Below are positions 8,799 to 15,877 of a stretch of DNA of 16,779 bases, piece by piece (positions within the stretch are counted from its first letter, which is position 1; every line of letters begins with the position of its first letter). Position numbers and translations under genes: made by a program. This DNA is from DASYSA01 sp036003885 (GTDB taxonomy: Bacteria; Acidobacteriota; Blastocatellia; UBA7656). The stretch is taken from the NCBI GenBank assembly GCA_036003885.1, contig DASYSA010000188.1:1-16779 (forward strand), given 5' to 3'. A model generated the notes under the pieces. The model saw nothing but the letters and a program-made list of their open reading frames with translations. It made no database searches and had not been told where the DNA came from.

Positions 8799-9685
8799 TT
8801 CCTAACCTCCACTTCTCGGGTCTCGCGCAATTCTCTGTTGCCTTTGTTGTCAACGGGCCGGAGGCTGACGATCCCTACTGTGATGTTGTCGTGTCCGCCT
8901 CGGTCCTTCGCCAGCGCGATCAGCTTTTCGCACGCGGAATGAGGAGTGCTCGAAAGCACCGCTTGCCTGATCTCATCATCTTCTACAAGATCGTATAACC
9001 CATCCGAGCACAAAAGAAAAGCATCTCCCTCGCGAACGGGAAAGGGTTGTTCCCAGGTTGATACTTCAACCTCGGGCTGGCTTCCCAGAGCGCGCAAGAT
9101 AATGTTCTTGTCAGGGTGATGACGCGCCGCTTCGAGGCTTATCAATCCGCGCTTGACCATCTCCATGACCGCAGAGTGGTCTTCGGTCATGAGGTAGATC
9201 GCTTCATCGCGGACCAGGTATAACCTGCTGTCGCCAACGTGCGCGGCGATAGCCGAGCCATTCTGCAATACCAGGGCCGTGCACGTGGTACCCATGCCTC
9301 GTAGGTTATCGTCTCTCTGGGCGGTTTCAAATATCGACCGGTTTGCTTCCTGAACAGCGTCGGTCAACGCTGCCTGCGGTTCGCGCGGGTCATCATAGTA
9401 AGCGCGGCTGATCCAGTTGACGGCAAGGTTACTAGCGACCTCGCCTGCCGAATGTCCGCCCATTCCATCGGCAACGATCAGGAGCAGTCCCTTGCGCTCG
9501 AGCAACTCTGAGTCCCCGGGCTGAATGAACCTGCCGCAGTCTTCATTCACTTCACGATGGCACCCGACGTCGGTCTGAAGGCTCGCCTGTACTACGTATG
9601 TGCCGGGCGGCCCGCTTGCGATTGGTGCCTCGGAGTCGTCATTGTCGCTCTCTTCACTTGTTGACTTCTTCCATCGGTTGAACAT
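8795..9685 (-). CDS. PP2C-family Ser/Thr protein phosphatase (PPM, soluble)
   Basis: A 296-residue cytoplasmic phosphatase that should reverse the phosphorylation made by the neighbouring kinases. It carries the PPM metal-binding motifs: TDVGCHREVNED (38-49), VADGMGGHSAGE (71-82, metal ligand D73), GMGTTCTAL, AHVGDSRLYL (148-157), LCSDGLYD (225-232, D228) and GGHDNITV (263-270, D266, N267). About 30 polar residues precede the domain. No transmembrane segment is seen. Start: ATG 9685 (MFNRWKKS) is chosen because GGAGAAA lies upstream, though spacing is long (14 nt). ATG 9715 or TTG 9727 would add 10 or 14 residues and bring the gene to within 4 nt of the kinase 3 stop, so the start is uncertain. 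Its stop overlaps the kinase 2 start (ATGA), a direct sign of coupled kinase/phosphatase synthesis. Confidence 0.94.
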   Translation of the reverse strand: MFNRWKKSTSEESDNDDSEAPIASGPPGTYVVQASLQTDVGCHREVNEDCGRFIQPGDSELLERKGLLLIVADGMGGHSAGEVASNLAVNWISRAYYDDPREPQAALTDAVQEANRSIFETAQRDDNLRGMGTTCTALVLQNGSAIAAHVGDSRLYLVRDEAIYLMTEDHSAVMEMVKRGLISLEAARHHPDKNIILRALGSQPEVEVSTWEQPFPVREGDAFLLCSDGLYDLVEDDEIRQAVLSSTPHSACEKLIALAKDRGGHDNITVGIVSLRPVDNKGNRELRETREVEVRK

Positions 9686-9731
9686 GTGTAAACCAATTTC
9701 TCCGACTACGTTCATCTGAAGAGGCAATTAC

Positions 9732-11036
9732 TCACTGTTTCTTATTCTTCAATGAGAAAGTATATACGTTTCTCTCGGTTACCTCGAACTCCTCTTGCCT
9801 ATCTTGGAAGCCCTCCCGTTTGAGCACCAGATGGACCCGCTTTCCAATTGGGGCTTCAAGAGGGTAAGGGGTCACCCCTACGAGATTCCCATCGATAAAG
9901 ACCTCGGCCGGTCCTTCCATCGACTCGATTCTGACGCTCTTCATTGGAGCGTTTGGCGTTATCGCCTGTGCGGCGTTCTTGTTAGCCTGCGGCTCCGGTC
10001 CGGGCGCCGCACTCGGAGTCGCGGTCTCAGACCCTGGAATCATCACGTATATGCCGATCAGCAGCGCGCAGAAGACCAGGGCAGCTACTGCCCATAACTT
10101 CGCCCGACTCTTTGGCACCGGAGCTACTGTGGCCGCGGGAGTCAGGGGGGCCGGCGCCGTCCTGTTGTCAGCCCGCGAAAGCACGGTGGGAGCCGCGCTC
10201 AGGTTCTGCGTAGTGTCTCTTGCATGTCTGATATCCCGCAGGAGGTCGGCTGCGGATTGATAGCGGTCCTCGGGTCTCTTCTTCAGGCAGCGGGCGAGTA
10301 TCCTTTCGACTTCGCGGGGCAGTGACAGGTTCAAAGCTGAAGGTGTGAGATAAGTTGCCTTGCTGATCTTGTCGCACAGGTCCCCAAGCGTCGTCGCCTC
10401 GAATGGCAGACGCCCGGTAATCATTTCATACATCAGCACACCCAATGCCCAGATATCCGATCGCGAGTCGGCCACTCCACCTCTGATCTGCTCAGGCGAG
10501 AGATAGTGGAGTGTGCCGATCACATCGCCGGTCATTGTGAGGCTGGGGCTCGACCCCCCTTTCGCGATGCCGAAGTCCAGGAGCTTAATCTCACCGGCCG
10601 AGTTGATCTTGATGTTGTTGGACTTTATGTCCCGATGGACTATGCCCTGAGAGTGGACATACTGCAGGGCTTCGACGACCGACTGGAGGATGCACAGCGT
10701 TTCGTCTGCAGCCAGGGCGCCACGAGCAGCGATGAGATCCATCAGGACCTGGCCGTCGACGAATTCCATTATGATGCAGGGCTGGCCGTTTGCTTCCAGA
10801 AAGTCATATAGCGTTGCAATGTTCGGGTGATTGAGACTCGACTGAATGCGTGCCTCGTTGCGAAAGCGCTCGATGAAGCCCGAGTTGGCAGCCTCGCGAG
10901 TCAGCACCTTTACCGCGACCACTCGCCCGATCTTGGAGTGCACGCCGCGATAGACTTCGCCCATACCGCCTTCGCCAAGGAAGTCGACCAGCCGGTACTC
11001 GCCGATGGATGAATTGAGAAAAAGCGCCCTGCTCAT
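9732..11036 (-). CDS. transmembrane Ser/Thr protein kinase with PEGA domain, kinase 3
   Basis: A 434-residue kinase, more distant from kinases 1 and 2. The kinase domain (about 13-275) has the Gly loop GEGGMG (21-26), K43, E61, HRDIKSNN (H134, D136, N141), D154 of DFG and activation segment GTLHYLSPE. The linker is Thr/Ala/Pro-rich. One transmembrane helix lies at about 314-335. The periplasmic end is a PEGA domain (about 366-432), visible as AEVFIDGNLVGVTPYPLEAPIGK followed in the same stretch by LVLKREGF; PEGA domains are common in surface proteins and may contact the cell wall or lipids. Start: ATG 11036 matches the usual kinase N-terminus, but there is no Shine-Dalgarno, only a run of eight T on the coding strand directly before the ATG, and heptamer element C begins 9 nt upstream. 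It is the second gene of the operon, after the FHA-protease. Confidence 0.94.
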   Translation of the reverse strand: MSRALFLNSSIGEYRLVDFLGEGGMGEVYRGVHSKIGRVVAVKVLTREAANSGFIERFRNEARIQSSLNHPNIATLYDFLEANGQPCIIMEFVDGQVLMDLIAARGALAADETLCILQSVVEALQYVHSQGIVHRDIKSNNIKINSAGEIKLLDFGIAKGGSSPSLTMTGDVIGTLHYLSPEQIRGGVADSRSDIWALGVLMYEMITGRLPFEATTLGDLCDKISKATYLTPSALNLSLPREVERILARCLKKRPEDRYQSAADLLRDIRHARDTTQNLSAAPTVLSRADNRTAPAPLTPAATVAPVPKSRAKLWAVAALVFCALLIGIYVMIPGSETATPSAAPGPEPQANKNAAQAITPNAPMKSVRIESMEGPAEVFIDGNLVGVTPYPLEAPIGKRVHLVLKREGFQDRQEEFEVTERNVYTFSLKNKKQ

Positions 11037-11044
11037 AAAAAAAA

Positions 11045-11140
11045 GTTTCGAGTTTCGCGTTTCGAGTTCCGAGTTCCATGTTTGACGCGCCAGAGGTAAG
11101 AAACGACAAACTCGGAACTCGGAACTCGAAACTCGGAACG
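11045..11140. repeat. heptanucleotide inverted-repeat element C (GTTYCGA words)
   Basis: The left arm is six 7-nt words: GTTTCGA (11045), GTTTCGC, GTTTCGA, GTTCCGA, GTTCCAT and GTTTGAC (ending 11086). The right arm is AAACTCG (11108), GAACTCG (11115), GAACTCG (11122), AAACTCG (11129) and GAACG (11136-11140). Positions 11059-11077 and 11114-11132 are perfect reverse complements (19 bp), with a 36-nt loop. The element fills the whole 106-nt space between the FHA-protease stop (11143) and the kinase 3 start (11036). In the mRNA it would form a strong hairpin right before the kinase 3 start codon. Confidence 0.88.
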
Positions 11141-11142
11141 TA

Positions 11143-12891
11143 TTAGGGTTGTGGGGCCGTGCTCATTAACTCTTTGGCGAATTTGATAGGGACTGCGAAC
11201 GAGACCTGTCCGGCGGTTGCACCGCCCAGCGAGCGGCCTGCGTAATAGATTCCTATCACGCCTCCACGGTCGTCGAACACGGGACCTCCACTGTTACCCG
11301 CCCCCGGATTAGCCGTAACCTGATAGGCGTCGCCAAAACTACTGGTGACATCCTCCTTGGTTCCTTCGGTCCCCCTCAGAATGCGCCCGATATTCCCGGT
11401 GGTCACGCTGGGGTCGGGCACCATCTTGAGCTGCGACTCCCGATTGAAGACATCCTGTGAGGTGACGGTGCCGTACACGACTGGCGACACTGCCGGATAG
11501 CCGAGAACGGTAATGTTGTCGCCAGCCTTGATCGTATCATAATTGTCGTGAATATCGACCTTGGGAACAGCTTCCGGTACGTCGATCTTGAGCATTGCGA
11601 CGTCGTGGCGATCTGAAACGCGGGCCACCTTCGCAGGTATCGAAGTCTTGTTTCCCGGGAAGGTAACGTTGATGTACTCGTGCTTGCCCTCCACCGGATA
11701 GCGAAGTCCGTTGCGTCCAAACTGCCTGGTCTCGGACGGCACCCAGTTCTCGGGTATCTGATAGGTGACCGGCATTCCGGTATCGCCGTTGGCCTTGAGC
11801 GTCCATTGACCATCGGGAGTCTGCGCCCAGAGAACGCCTGGATAGGCGTCGCCCGGATATTGATATCTCGTCTTCCACCCGGCTCCTACGTGGCGCGCCG
11901 TCAGGATGAAGCCGTCGCTGGTCACCGTGAAGCCTGATCCGCCGCCCCCCCCGCCTATCGCATGAGTGCCGGTGTCAGTCAACGCAGGTTCGTAGGTTCC
12001 GTCGTTCAAAACAATGTAGGTGGCGACTTCGGCGCGGCCGTCGTTGATGATTTTTCGATAGACTCCGTCTTTGTCTTTCCATCTATTGGGAACGTAGAAG
12101 TGATATACCTGGCGCCCGGTCTGTGTGTTTACCAGTTTCCAACTCACGTCGATGTACACCACCGAATTCTTGTTCTTCTCAACGATCTGGCCCGCAGTCA
12201 TCGGAGCGTTCTTCTTGCTGGATTCGGCCTCTTCCGTGCGACGTCTCTCCGCATCGGTTATGTTGCCGGAAATCTCCTGCTTCGATTTGAGGAACCAGTA
12301 TCCGGCCGCCGCGGCGACGATCAGGACCACGAAGATCAGCGCAACGCCCCCGAGGACCATCCATTTTCGCGAGTCGCTCTTGGTTTGCGCAATCATCCGC
12401 TCGACGGTGGCCTTGCCGACCTGACCCTGTGGAGTGGCGGTGACGGGGATTCCGGGAAAGGGCCCCCCCGGACCAGGCACGCGAGTGGCCGGGGCTCCGC
12501 CCGGCGCCGGGATGCTCCCGTCAATGGCAGTCCTGGTTGGTCGAAGAGAATTATTGGGGCGCGGTTCGAGATCGAACTGAAACTCCGGCCCCCCCGCCCC
12601 GAACTGGACCACATCGCCTGGAACGAGTCGCGCGGTTCCTACGATCCTCTGCTTGTTGAGGTAAGTGCCGTTGCGGCTGTTCAAATCGGTGATAGTGAAC
12701 TGTGTCGGGTCGGCAGGGTCCTGAGCGATCTTCGCGTGCTGACGGCCAACGAGGTCATCTCTGTCGGGGTCGTACTTAACGGTTGCAGAAGGGTCGCGCC
12801 CGGCCACAAGGTCTTTGAAGTGGGCGAGCGGAAACTCCTCAACCTGATTCGCCTTTGATCCGCTTAAGTGTCTTAGAACGATTCGTTCCAT
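11143..12891 (-). CDS. FHA domain - transmembrane - trypsin-like serine protease
   Basis: A 582-residue three-part protein, first gene of the signalling operon. An N-terminal FHA domain (about 5-108), a phosphothreonine reader, shows GRDPSATV (R32), GRQHAKI (H52) and the signature NSRNGTYLN (71-79). A Pro/Gly linker (112-150) and one transmembrane helix (about 177-201) lead to a periplasmic region with a trypsin/HtrA-like protease: catalytic H334 in TARHVG, D430 in DRHDVAMLKID and S534 in GAGNSGGPVFD, with a Gly-rich GGGGGGSGF before the His. About 75 residues are inserted between His and Asp. No PDZ domain is seen. Odd: the Ser usual in the FHA SRxH motif is Gly49 here. Likely role (inference): phosphorylation inside, by the kinases of the same operon, is read by FHA and passed to a protease outside. 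ATG at 12891 has GGAGG 6 nt upstream. Confidence 0.93.
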   Translation of the reverse strand: MERIVLRHLSGSKANQVEEFPLAHFKDLVAGRDPSATVKYDPDRDDLVGRQHAKIAQDPADPTQFTITDLNSRNGTYLNKQRIVGTARLVPGDVVQFGAGGPEFQFDLEPRPNNSLRPTRTAIDGSIPAPGGAPATRVPGPGGPFPGIPVTATPQGQVGKATVERMIAQTKSDSRKWMVLGGVALIFVVLIVAAAAGYWFLKSKQEISGNITDAERRRTEEAESSKKNAPMTAGQIVEKNKNSVVYIDVSWKLVNTQTGRQVYHFYVPNRWKDKDGVYRKIINDGRAEVATYIVLNDGTYEPALTDTGTHAIGGGGGGSGFTVTSDGFILTARHVGAGWKTRYQYPGDAYPGVLWAQTPDGQWTLKANGDTGMPVTYQIPENWVPSETRQFGRNGLRYPVEGKHEYINVTFPGNKTSIPAKVARVSDRHDVAMLKIDVPEAVPKVDIHDNYDTIKAGDNITVLGYPAVSPVVYGTVTSQDVFNRESQLKMVPDPSVTTGNIGRILRGTEGTKEDVTSSFGDAYQVTANPGAGNSGGPVFDDRGGVIGIYYAGRSLGGATAGQVSFAVPIKFAKELMSTAPQP

Positions 12892-13119
12892 ATAGCCTCC
12901 GTTTGATCTGGGTGGTAGACGACCTTGTGCACGCGGTGTTCATCGCCCAAGGGCCGCTCCAAACTGCGATTCATATAGGTTATTTTGCCGTAGCGGTGAC
13001 TTGTACCTGCCGCTTGAGAAGACCGCGAGTCGAGATGCAGGAGCACAAGTGTTGAACTTCCTTATCAGTACGGGCGAATTCTATGCCTGCTGAAATCTCA
13101 AGGCAAGGCCGAGGAAGGG

Positions 13120-13293
13120 AAATGCGAAATTCGAAATGCGAATTGCGAATTTCGAAACTTTGCATTCCCCAATTTCCTTCAGCCCTGTCGTCAGGCGAAT
13201 GCGGACCGGCCGCAGCAGGTTCGCTCCATAACTACTAACGCGACAAACCGACCTCAAAAATCTCAAACCCGAATTTCGTCGCATTTCGCATTT
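13120..13293. repeat. heptanucleotide inverted-repeat element D (AAATGCG/AAATTCG words, widely spaced arms)
   Basis: The left arm is AAATGCG (13120), AAATTCG (13127), AAATGCG (13134), AATTGCG (13141) and AATTTCG (13148-13154). The right arm has CGAATTTCG (13270-13278) and CGCATTTCGCATTT (13280-13293), the reverse complement of AAATGCGAAATGCG. The arms are about 115 nt apart, much more than in B or C. The right arm ends 10 nt before the -35 box of rpsT. The word is the same as in element A. Confidence 0.78.
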
Positions 13294-13302
13294 CTCTTCC
13301 GC

Positions 13303-13332
13303 TTGACACGACTGAGGGCGGACCGCTATCCT
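13303..13332 (+). promoter_or_regulatory. probable sigma70-type promoter of rpsT
   Basis: A perfect -35 TTGACA (13303-13308) is followed after 18 nt by TATCCT (13327-13332), matching four of six -10 positions. The predicted start at about 13339 gives a leader of about 47 nt to the rpsT ATG, with GGAG at 13371-13374. It is the only promoter in the window that I find clear. Confidence 0.6.
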
Positions 13333-13385
13333 ACTCGTTCTTTTGCTTGGAATCCGGTTCGGTTTATAGAGGAGATGTTTAGAGC

Positions 13386-13652
13386 ATGGCGAATCACAAG
13401 TCCGCAGAGAAGCGCAACAGACAGGCAGAGCGGCGTAATGAAGTCAATCGCCGCAACCGCGGCGCTTTGCGCACTGAGATCAAGAGACTGCGCGCCGCAG
13501 TCGAAGAGGGCAACCGAGAAGAGGCTCAGACGCTCCTTCCGAAGACTGTCTCCGTGATAGATAGGTCCGTCCAAAAGGGCGTGCTACACAAGAATGCGGC
13601 GGCCAGATACAAATCGCGGTTGACTGGAAGCGTCAGCAAACTGCAGGCCTAG
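13386..13652 (+). CDS. rpsT: 30S ribosomal protein S20
   Basis: An 88-residue basic protein that binds 16S rRNA and helps assemble the small subunit. It begins with the family signature MANHKSAEKRNRQAERRNEV, continues with the helical Arg/Lys-rich body, and ends in the conserved HKNAAARYKSRLT segment (about 68-80). The length is typical (85-90). The start is fixed by the conserved N-terminus; GGAG lies 11 nt upstream, slightly far. It is transcribed alone from the promoter at 13303 and ends at the hairpin at 13697. Confidence 0.98.
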   Translation: MANHKSAEKRNRQAERRNEVNRRNRGALRTEIKRLRAAVEEGNREEAQTLLPKTVSVIDRSVQKGVLHKNAAARYKSRLTGSVSKLQA

Positions 13653-13696
13653 TTTCTCCGTGCGTACCAGCACGCGAATACGAAACCGGGTCAAAG

Positions 13697-13740
13697 AAAA
13701 AAGGAGAACAGCTCAACATTAATTGCTGTTCTCCTTTTTT
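13697..13740. terminator. bidirectional intrinsic terminator between rpsT and encapsulin gene
   Basis: A perfect 16-bp inverted repeat: AAAAAAGGAGAACAGC (13697-13712) and GCTGTTCTCCTTTTTT (13725-13740), with a 12-nt loop (13713-13724). The GC core is flanked by six A on one side and six T on the other, so it can end both the rightward rpsT transcript (stop at 13652) and the leftward encapsulin transcript (stop at 13785). Confidence 0.93.
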
Positions 13741-13784
13741 CTCTTCTCTGAGCGGCCGCGCTTGAATTCGTCGGCTCGCTCGAC

Positions 13785-14663
13785 TCACTTCCCGCCCTTC
13801 TTCGAAGTCGGTCCCTTTTCTCCAGGAGGTTCCAGTGTGCAGATGGAGCCGTGTCGCTTGATTCGCAGGTAGACCGACTCAAACACCCTGAAGGGATGGT
13901 TCATGTGCTCGGCCCCCAGATAGGCGACCGTCAGGTCCTGAGCTACCGCAAGGTCGAAGTTCTGCGCACCTGTCGCGACCACCATACCGAAACCGTCTCG
14001 CACTAGTCTCGATTGATATACGCCGTCAGTGATGATCTGACGAATGTGCTCGATCTCTAGAACGCCGGTGCCCGGGTGAACTTGCTGCATCTGAGCATAC
14101 AAGGCCGGGCTTACGACCATCGCATAGGGTCCGTAGTAGCCGGCGTGCACGAGAGCCTGCGTGGCGTCGACAGCGTCCTTGAATGCGTTGCCTGCTTTCT
14201 CCCAGTCGCTGCGGGCCAGGATGTGTCGGCCCTCCACGACCATCAAGCCTTCGTAGCCCATCTCGGCGTTGCCGTTGAAGACGAGGTCATCCTCGGCATC
14301 CGCGCAGAACGCTGCCGCTCCCGCCGCTGCTGCGACATCAAGTGGGGTGTTCGTTTGCCGCGACGTCTCGATGTCGCGCCAGTGCAGTATGAAGTCTTTG
14401 TATATGAGCGGTATTATCCCGCTCTCGCGGCGGACAGACCGGACGGGGTCAGACTCCTCTTCGCCGACGAGCCCGATACGACCGATCGTCGTGCCGGCGA
14501 AGTGGTCGTGCACGATCGTTTGAACTCCCGGTCCGAGCGGTCCATGGAGATCAACCACCCGCCGGCCGACGAGCCGCTTGCGGGCCACCTCGATGGCAAC
14601 AGTCTTGATATTCTCCCATTCCTGATCGTTCAGCGGATTCTCTTCATGAGCAAAGATAGGCAT
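13785..14663 (-). CDS. encapsulin shell protein (family 1, linocin M18-like, HK97 fold)
   Basis: A 292-residue shell protein of a protein nanocompartment, a phage HK97-like fold that assembles into a closed icosahedral shell around a cargo enzyme. Family features: NPLNDQEWENIKTVAIEVAR (9-28), LVGRRVVDLHGPLG (31-44) and, in the second half, YYGPYAMVVSPALY (176-189), RDGFGMVVATG (222-232) and DLTVAYLG (243-250). A C-terminal extension (GSICTLEPPGEKGPTSKKGGK) goes past the usual last strand. Start: ATG 14663 is chosen because GGAGG lies 7 nt upstream (14671-14675) and PIFAHEENPL fits the family; an ATG at 14687 would place the start inside a heptamer repeat. No cargo gene (peroxidase, ferritin-like, hemerythrin) is adjacent: upstream are holA and lptE, and convergent downstream is rpsT. 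Element E forms the leader. Natural cargo is unknown here; iron storage or oxidative-stress roles are only family precedent. Confidence 0.94.
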   Translation of the reverse strand: MPIFAHEENPLNDQEWENIKTVAIEVARKRLVGRRVVDLHGPLGPGVQTIVHDHFAGTTIGRIGLVGEEESDPVRSVRRESGIIPLIYKDFILHWRDIETSRQTNTPLDVAAAAGAAAFCADAEDDLVFNGNAEMGYEGLMVVEGRHILARSDWEKAGNAFKDAVDATQALVHAGYYGPYAMVVSPALYAQMQQVHPGTGVLEIEHIRQIITDGVYQSRLVRDGFGMVVATGAQNFDLAVAQDLTVAYLGAEHMNHPFRVFESVYLRIKRHGSICTLEPPGEKGPTSKKGGK

Positions 14664-14670
14664 CAACAAT

Positions 14671-14675
14671 CCTCC
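14671..14675 (-). promoter_or_regulatory. ribosome binding site that sets the encapsulin start
   Basis: CCTCC on the plus strand reads GGAGG on the coding strand, 7 nt before the ATG at 14663. It rules against the longer in-frame start at 14687. The first heptamer of element E begins only 6 nt further upstream, so a hairpin there could hide or expose this site. Confidence 0.8.
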
Positions 14676-14681
14676 GCATTC

Positions 14682-14813
14682 TGTCATTTGTCACTTGTCA
14701 TTTGTCACTTGTCAGTACGTCTGGGCCCCGGGAAAACTGCATTTGCTTAGATAAGACAAGTGGAAAACTACAAATGACCAGTGACCATTGACAAATGACC
14801 AGTGACAAATCAC
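14682..14813. repeat. heptanucleotide inverted-repeat element E (TGTCAYT words)
   Basis: The left arm is TGTCATT (14682), TGTCACT (14689), TGTCATT (14696), TGTCACT (14703) and TGTCAG (14710-14715). The right arm (14771-14813) is made of the reverse-complement words AAATGACC, AGTGACC, ATTGACA, AAATGACC, AGTGACA and AAATCAC, with more variation (TGGTCA beside TTGTCA). Arms pair imperfectly, for example ATTTGTCACT with AGTGACAAAT, around a loop of about 55 nt. The element fills the holA-encapsulin gap: the right arm overlaps the holA stop (14810-14812) and the left arm ends just upstream of the encapsulin ribosome binding site. Confidence 0.85.
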
Positions 14814-15877
14814 GCATCACGTCTTATATACCAGCGGGCGCTCTCCGGCAAAGTCAATTCCGCAACCACGTATTCAATCTGAAGCCTGGGTGTCCCCTGA
14901 GAGCTCTTAATTGCGTCATCGACTTCGGCCAGTCTGCGAAGGCCGTGCACAATCTCCTCGCGCCCGGTCCGGCGCACATGCTCGTTGAACTGCTCGGCGG
15001 TGCGGCCAAATTTACCGGTTGCTTTGTTCACCTCATCCCTCGACGCCCCGCGTGTCATTAGTTCCTTTGCCGCCAGCATTTTGCGATAGAGGCTTGCGAG
15101 CATACCGACCAACATCACCGGCTCCGACCCATCGGCCAGGAGTCGCTGGGCCAGCCTCATTGCGCGTTTGCGGTCCCGGGCAAGGACCGCGTCCGACAGC
15201 TCCCAGTTCGTGTGCTCGCGCGCACGCGGGACCAGTTGTTCGATGGCCGAGCTGTTGATCGCGCCTCCGGCTGCGTAAGCGGCAAGCTTCTCAAGCTCGT
15301 TCACCAACCTGGTCAATCGAGTGCCTAAAAGTCCGATTAAATGACCGAGAGCGGCGGGTTCGATACTACAACCGAGCTTCTTCAAATAATTGTCCGCCCA
15401 TCGCCTGGCCTCATCTTCCCCCAGCAGGTCGAAGCGGACTACCGTGCATGCCTTCAGCAGCGCGGTTGTAATCTTCCTCCGCTGGTCGAGCGAGACCGCT
15501 TGAAAAACAACGGTCGAAGTTGGAGACGGTCGCTTCAAGTATTCGAGCAACAGCTCGCAATCTTCTTCTTTGAGCTTCTCGAAGTCGCGAACGACCACGA
15601 TGCGGCGGTCTCCCATCATCGGGAACTGGTTGGCCGTATCTACGACATGAGCAGCCGTTGATTTCGAGCCGGCGTCGCCGCCCATTGACAGGACCGCCAG
15701 GTTGAACATACGGCCGGCTTCGCCCACTGAGTCAAAGAGGAGACGAATGACGCGATCTTGTAGGTACTGCTCTTCGCCGACCAGGAGGTAGAGCGGGTCG
15801 ATGCGCCGCTCCTTGATCTGGCGCTTTATCTCATCATAGGTGGGCCCGTCGGCCCTCTTTTTTGGTCGTCCGCTCAC
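14810..15877 (-). CDS. holA: DNA polymerase III, delta subunit
   Basis: A 355-residue clamp-loader subunit that opens the beta sliding clamp and helps load it on DNA. N-terminal domain: PLYLLVGEEQYLQDRVIRLL (28-47), typical of HolA, where the fold is AAA+-like but no working Walker A motif is expected. Middle: RRIVVVRDFEKLKEED (91-106) and STVVFQAVSLDQRRK. C-terminal collar domain: LTRLVNELEKLAAYA, DGSEPVMLVGMLASLYRKML (251-270) and the end DDAIKSSQGTPRLQIEYVVAEL. The length is normal. It starts with GTG at 15877, which overlaps the lptE stop (GTGA), so translation is coupled; lptE-holA pairing is common in bacteria. The first residues (MSGRPKKRADG) are a basic extension. Confidence 0.93.
   Translation of the reverse strand: MSGRPKKRADGPTYDEIKRQIKERRIDPLYLLVGEEQYLQDRVIRLLFDSVGEAGRMFNLAVLSMGGDAGSKSTAAHVVDTANQFPMMGDRRIVVVRDFEKLKEEDCELLLEYLKRPSPTSTVVFQAVSLDQRRKITTALLKACTVVRFDLLGEDEARRWADNYLKKLGCSIEPAALGHLIGLLGTRLTRLVNELEKLAAYAAGGAINSSAIEQLVPRAREHTNWELSDAVLARDRKRAMRLAQRLLADGSEPVMLVGMLASLYRKMLAAKELMTRGASRDEVNKATGKFGRTAEQFNEHVRRTGREEIVHGLRRLAEVDDAIKSSQGTPRLQIEYVVAELTLPESARWYIRRDA

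Larger units (their letters stand above)
12892..13385. other. divergent intergenic region between signalling operon and rpsT
   Basis: A 494-nt gap that should hold the promoter of the leftward six-gene operon, the rpsT promoter (13303-13332) and repeat element D (13120-13293). I found no convincing -35/-10 pair for the operon. The 115 nt between the two arms of D (13155-13269) has no recognised gene or RNA. Confidence 0.6.

Noticed and set aside
7677..8942. Long plus-strand open frame (421 codons) opposite kinase 2
   Set aside because: It lies antisense to a clear kinase gene with intact catalytic motifs, has no recognisable domain, and crosses into the phosphatase gene. It is a shadow of high-GC codon use.
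11962..12858. Plus-strand open frame of 298 codons opposite the FHA-protease
   Set aside because: Antisense to a well-supported FHA/protease gene; no family features and no ribosome binding site of note.
14682..14813. Heptamer arrays as CRISPR repeats
   Set aside because: Repeat units are 7 nt with no unique spacers between them and no cas genes in the window.
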